A stretch of DNA of 64,000 nt from Prochlorococcus sp. AG-363-P19. Its GTDB lineage: Bacteria; Cyanobacteriota; Cyanobacteriia; PCC-6307; Cyanobiaceae. Below are positions 61,223 to 64,000 of the stretch, piece by piece. The notes under the pieces were generated by a model, which saw only the letters and a program-made list of their open reading frames with translations, ran no database searches and had not been told where the DNA came from. The first letter of the stretch is position 1; the number at the start of each line of letters is the position of its first letter. The translations under genes and the position numbers were made by a program. Where the stretch lies: assembly GCA_003280055.1 (NCBI GenBank), contig QCGG01000007.1, positions 1 through 64,000 on the forward strand. The letters are read 5' to 3'.

Positions 61223-61804
61223 ATGACCATTATTGGGTATTGGAGAACAAGCACCAATGAGCAGGATGGCGAGCGTCAGATCCGTTCATTAAACGTAGCG
61301 CATTGTCAGAAGATCTATGGAGACAAGATTACTGGGACTAGTGGATATGGAGATAGACCTGAACTCTCTAAGTGCCTAGATGAACTGAAGGACGGTGATC
61401 TCTTTATTTGCGAAGAGTTGTCCCGTTTAGGTCGGTCAATGGTGGAGATGCTGGTTCGAGTGAATGAACTAATAGAGCGTGGGGTTTATATCAAGACACT
61501 GGACGGCAGATTGGATACTTCGCTTATGCCTGATGAGATTGTCCGCTTGATCGTTTCAGTGATGGGGTATGCCGCTGAGATGGAACTGAAGAACATCAAA
61601 ACCAGAACTGCAGAAGGAAGAGCAGTTGCCCAATCCAGAGGAGTGAAGTTTGGAAGGAAGAAGACCTACGATGAATATCAGGTGGCGGAAATTATGGAGA
61701 AAAGATCTCAAGGACAAGGGTATGGAACTATCGCCAGAACATTAGGAATGAGTAGATCTATGGTTCAGAGAATTATTCAGCAAGAAGAGGTGGCGGCGGT
61801 ATGA
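61223..61804 (+). CDS. Serine recombinase (resolvase/invertase family)
   Basis: A 193-residue small serine recombinase. The catalytic domain has the nucleophile Ser in GYWRTSTNEQDGERQ, GDRPELSKCLDEL, and the Arg-bearing LSRLGRS; the long E helix follows (MELKNIKTRTAEGRAV) and the C-terminus is a helix-turn-helix (QGYGTIARTLGMSRSMVQRI). ATG 61223 has AGAGG upstream and gives the family's start; the frame extends to GTG 61202. It leads a run of small genes joined by overlaps (ATGA with the next gene). Confidence 0.9.
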   Translation: MTIIGYWRTSTNEQDGERQIRSLNVAHCQKIYGDKITGTSGYGDRPELSKCLDELKDGDLFICEELSRLGRSMVEMLVRVNELIERGVYIKTLDGRLDTSLMPDEIVRLIVSVMGYAAEMELKNIKTRTAEGRAVAQSRGVKFGRKKTYDEYQVAEIMEKRSQGQGYGTIARTLGMSRSMVQRIIQQEEVAAV

Positions 61805-61998
61805 CTGAAAAAAATATAGGGGGACTATCTGATTACATTGTTTTGAAGGAGAAGAAAGAAGTCATTTTTTATTTGCATAATCCCTATCCAGATTGCTTGG
61901 AAATTCCAGCAATCATGAAGCAGCGTTTCCCAGAGGATTACAAGAGCATCGTCACAAGTGACTTAGATGAGTTCAAGAAATACAGAGGGCAGGTCTGA
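61801..61998 (+). CDS. 65-residue protein of unknown function
   Basis: Starts in an ATGA overlap with the recombinase stop and ends one base into the next start (TGATG). The sequence has a YIVLKEKKEVIFYLHNPYP segment and DYKSIVTSDLDEFKKYRG. No domain recognised. Translational coupling with the recombinase is suggested by the overlap. Confidence 0.6.
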   Translation: MTEKNIGGLSDYIVLKEKKEVIFYLHNPYPDCLEIPAIMKQRFPEDYKSIVTSDLDEFKKYRGQV

Positions 61999-62138
61999 TG
62001 AAAGTTGAAGTCACTCTCTATCAAGGCGGTCAAACTTTTAAGGACACTGTGGTTGTCTCTAAGTTTGAGGATGCCAAGAAGACTGCTCTTGCTCGAAACC
62101 CAACGGCAAAGGTGATCGCACAAAATCCGGTGTTTTAA
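61998..62138 (+). CDS. 46-residue protein of unknown function
   Basis: Reads MKVEVTLYQGGQTFKDTVVV then KFEDAKKTALARNPTAKVI and ends QNPVF. It overlaps the preceding gene by one base. The pattern is familiar to me from small proteins of marine picocyanobacteria and their phages, but I can name no function. Too short for a 60-residue cut-off. Confidence 0.6.
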   Translation: MKVEVTLYQGGQTFKDTVVVSKFEDAKKTALARNPTAKVIAQNPVF

Positions 62139-62140
62139 TT

Positions 62141-62233
62141 ATGGGATTCTTCGAGTGGCATCTGGTAGTTGATGCAGTATTAGTTACTGGGATTGTGGGA
62201 TTCCTTGTCTACAAGAGCAGAAGTAAGAAGTAA
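62141..62233 (+). CDS. 30-residue membrane peptide
   Basis: Two bases after the previous stop. A single hydrophobic segment (VVDAVLVTGIVGFLVY) with a basic C-terminal KSRSKK suggests a one-helix membrane peptide. Its stop overlaps the next start by one base (TAATG). Very short, so support rests on spacing and the membrane pattern. Confidence 0.45.
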   Translation: MGFFEWHLVVDAVLVTGIVGFLVYKSRSKK

Positions 62234-62565
62234 TGCCAGTTTTGATAATTGGTTGGAGCGTGTACGACAAACTCCCAGAGGAAGAACAAAAGGAGTTTGC
62301 ATTAGTAGAGCGGTATAGGACTGATTATTTCTATGAGTGCTATGAGTATGAGAATGCGAAGGGGAATAAAAATTATGAGTGGAGTGATCGCTGCTTTAAC
62401 AGTCAGGAAGAGTTATTGGACTTCTTTGGTTATGAAATGATCGAAGACTTAAATGCAGATGCCGTGTATGCAAGAAGGTTAGAGACCTTCACTGATGAGG
62501 ATAAAAAGAGATGGATGAAATTAAGTGATGCTGGAAATCAAATCAAAGTAATGGGAGCAAACTAA
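62233..62565 (+). CDS. 110-residue acidic protein of unknown function
   Basis: Rich in Asp, Glu and aromatic residues (EFALVERYRTDYFYECYEYE; EWSDRCFNSQEELLDFFGYE; DEDKKRWMKLSDAGNQ). No domain recognised. It overlaps the membrane peptide by one base, and so belongs to the recombinase-led set. Confidence 0.6.
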   Translation: MPVLIIGWSVYDKLPEEEQKEFALVERYRTDYFYECYEYENAKGNKNYEWSDRCFNSQEELLDFFGYEMIEDLNADAVYARRLETFTDEDKKRWMKLSDAGNQIKVMGAN

Positions 62566-62715
62566 ATGCTTGCCACAATCCGACGGGTACACGACTCAAC
62601 GATTGATAGGTATAGAAGATTAGGTATGAATAACTCAACGATTGGATGGATACTTTTTACAGAATGTTTATTTGTTCTGTTTGTAGGCAAAGCAATCGTG
62701 GAGTTTGTTCGTTAG
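62566..62715 (+). CDS. 49-residue protein, single membrane helix
   Basis: Starts on the base after the preceding stop. The N-terminal half has an internal repeat, DSTID and NSTIG, encoded by two copies of ACTCAACGATTG 39 bases (13 codons) apart. The C-terminal half (IGWILFTECLFVLFVGKAIVE) is one membrane helix. Last of the overlapping set. Unknown function. Confidence 0.45.
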   Translation: MLATIRRVHDSTIDRYRRLGMNNSTIGWILFTECLFVLFVGKAIVEFVR

Positions 62716-62781
62716 TTTCCATCCTTTAACTGAATATATGTTCCGTTTCTCTTGTAAGATAATTTAAAAAGAGGAGTAAGA

Positions 62782-62970
62782 ATGCCAATTGCTAACACGA
62801 AGAGTGAGTCTATAGAGGCAGGTAACAGATTCTTTGAAGCGGCAATTCAGGTAGTCGATCAATAGTTTGGTAAGGGTTTCGCTAAGGATCACCCTCAATT
62901 TGTGCTTGGGGTGATGGACATTTATATTCGAGAACGACAGGGGTCTGATAGACCTTGGGGGGATTCATAG
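62782..62970 (+). pseudogene. Small gene interrupted by an in-frame TAG
   Basis: GAGGAG lies 5 bases before ATG 62782. The frame reads MPIANTKSESIEAGNRFFEA through QVVDQ, stops at TAG 62863-62865, then continues in the same frame FGKGFAKDHPQFVLGVMDIY and on to TAG 62968-62970. The composition is continuous across the stop. It is either a nonsense-mutated 62-codon gene or a 27-residue peptide with a downstream remnant. Confidence 0.55.
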
Positions 62971-62974
62971 GCCT

Positions 62975-63682
62975 TTAGTTGAATAGACAAATTCCGTCCG
63001 ACAGAACCTTCTTAGCTCGGTTGACAAGTGTTTCTGTTTGATATCCAAGTGAGAGTGCCTTGTCGTAATCACTGCAAGATCCACCAAGATCTCCTAGCGC
63101 ACGTTTCACCGCGGCACTAGCAAGGTATGGATAATGTCGATCTGTATATTCCCCTGTTTCTATGACTTTTGTACATGCTTTAAGAGCACTCTGGTAATTC
63201 CCAAGATGTCTATATGAGGAGCAAAGAGTTGAATACAAAACCGAATATGCAACTTTAGGATCAATGAATATTAATTTTGCGAAATTAGCAATATCTCTTT
63301 CCTCCTGATCAAGTTCTATCGCTTTCGTTAAGTCTTTAATTGAATCTGCATGATCTTTTAACTGATACTTTATGTTCCCTCGGTAGGCATAAAGATTTGA
63401 ATTATTAGGTTGCTTATCTAGAATCTTCGAATACGTATTGATAGCAGTCTTTTGGTTACCAGAACCTGATTCCATGTACCCAATCATTGTTTGAGCATCA
63501 ATAGAGGTTCGATTGATTTCCAAAATTCTTTTAAAATCATTTAGTCCAGAAATCCAATCTGGTTTCTTAATATTTATTTTCCCTCTTATAAAATATGCGT
63601 CTTGATTTTTATAATCCAATAAAATTGCTTTATTTGCATTTGATAGTGCAGTGTTCTTGCTTGGACTGAAAAGTGCTTGCAA
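62975..63682 (-). CDS. TPR protein lacking a normal N-terminus
   Basis: A 235-residue protein with about five TPR-like units (AINTYSKILDKQPNNSNLYA, YRGNIKYQLKDHADSIKDL, SYRHLGNYQSALKACTKVIE) and the C-terminal GGSCSDYDKALSLG seen in related exported TPR proteins. It begins at TTG 63682, has no signal peptide, and enters a repeat almost at once. The N-terminus may be lost or the start may be upstream in another frame. Confidence 0.6.
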   Translation of the reverse strand: MQALFSPSKNTALSNANKAILLDYKNQDAYFIRGKINIKKPDWISGLNDFKRILEINRTSIDAQTMIGYMESGSGNQKTAINTYSKILDKQPNNSNLYAYRGNIKYQLKDHADSIKDLTKAIELDQEERDIANFAKLIFIDPKVAYSVLYSTLCSSYRHLGNYQSALKACTKVIETGEYTDRHYPYLASAAVKRALGDLGGSCSDYDKALSLGYQTETLVNRAKKVLSDGICLFN

Positions 63683-63958
63683 TGTCCATCAGTGAAGAAG
63701 GTGTATTGCGAGGAATATCTACGTCTGACTGAGGAGGTGCTTTGGAAATTAGATGTGGTTGCCTCTTCAATCATTGAGGAGAAGAGCAAGAAGCAATTAG
63801 TGGAAGCAGGGGTCGATCTGATGTTTGCTAATGCGCTCAGATATCTCTATGTGGATGAAGAAATCACTGATGAAGTACTAGACACAGGTCTTAGTTACTT
63901 AGAGGATTACCACGCAGAAAAAACCCGAAAAGCAATAGAGGCAGACCTAACTCAATGA
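63677..63958 (+). CDS. 93-residue protein of unknown function
   Basis: Starts at TTG 63677, with GTG 63692 and GTG 63701 as other choices; no in-frame ATG. Helical and acidic (TEEVLWKLDVVASSIIEEKS and EITDEVLDTGLSYLEDYHAE). No family recognised. Its 5' end overlaps the start of the divergent TPR gene by 6 bases, so at least one of the two starts is wrong. Confidence 0.45.
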   Translation: MQCPSVKKVYCEEYLRLTEEVLWKLDVVASSIIEEKSKKQLVEAGVDLMFANALRYLYVDEEITDEVLDTGLSYLEDYHAEKTRKAIEADLTQ

Positions 63959-64000
63959 TTTTGCAGATCAATCTTCCATTCCCATTTTTGCTTTATTGCC

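Noticed and set aside
57067-64000. CRISPR array or insertion sequence in the accessory region
   Set aside because: No regularly spaced 25-40 base repeats with spacers and no transposase gene; the only mobility genes are the serine recombinase and its inactive relative.

Overview
The window looks like a chromosomal segment of a marine picocyanobacterium, most likely a low-light Prochlorococcus. The grounds are psaC, an NdhS-like subunit, an RpaB-type regulator, ho1-pebA-pebB (phycoerythrobilin synthesis), AT-rich sequence with very short spacers, and many small proteins that I recognise only as picocyanobacterial. The species call is inference from gene content, not from a database search.

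Bases 1-57066 are dense core genome. In order: 5' end of miaA (-), gyrB, two overlapping crcB genes, a glutathione peroxidase, mgtE, a group 2 sigma factor, mutY, fructokinase, tsaE, ahcY, a DedA protein, ssb, mreBCD, an RpaB-type regulator, lysS, smpB, ruvB, a TPR protein, an M20 amidohydrolase, a TPP riboswitch with thiC, a UDP-glucuronate decarboxylase-like gene, transketolase, fabF-acpP, psaC, glmS, manC, rimM, ndhS, rnc, rnpB, tRNA-Arg(CCT), glgP, a CPA2 antiporter, an alpha/beta hydrolase, a mutarotase-like protein, glcE and glcF flanking a DUF1537 kinase, icd, a GT2 glycosyltransferase facing a GtrA-YdjC fusion, ho1-pebA-pebB, a low-molecular-weight phosphatase, a panC-cmk fusion and purM. 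Convergent neighbours often overlap by 4-36 bases, which fits a streamlined genome.

Two essential genes, gyrB and fabF, are each broken by one extra base in a homopolymer (T5 at 1632-1636; C6 at 28041-28046 on the + strand). This fits sequencing or assembly error better than real loss. panC-cmk lacks a normal start codon for its conserved N-terminus.

From about 57067 to the end the window changes to accessory sequence: small proteins of unknown function, two TPR proteins, a serine recombinase leading a tightly overlapping set of small genes, a second recombinase-fold protein that has lost its catalytic residues but kept its helix-turn-helix, a small gene with an in-frame amber codon, and short repeats. 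Between 60881 and 61075 on the minus strand are two candidate small RNAs, each ending in a terminator. One has the GGAAACA repeats I associate with Yfr2, the other carries ACTCCTCACAC, the motif I associate with Yfr1, and the two are complementary over nine bases. This pair and the adjoining recombinase cassette are the most interesting part of the window.
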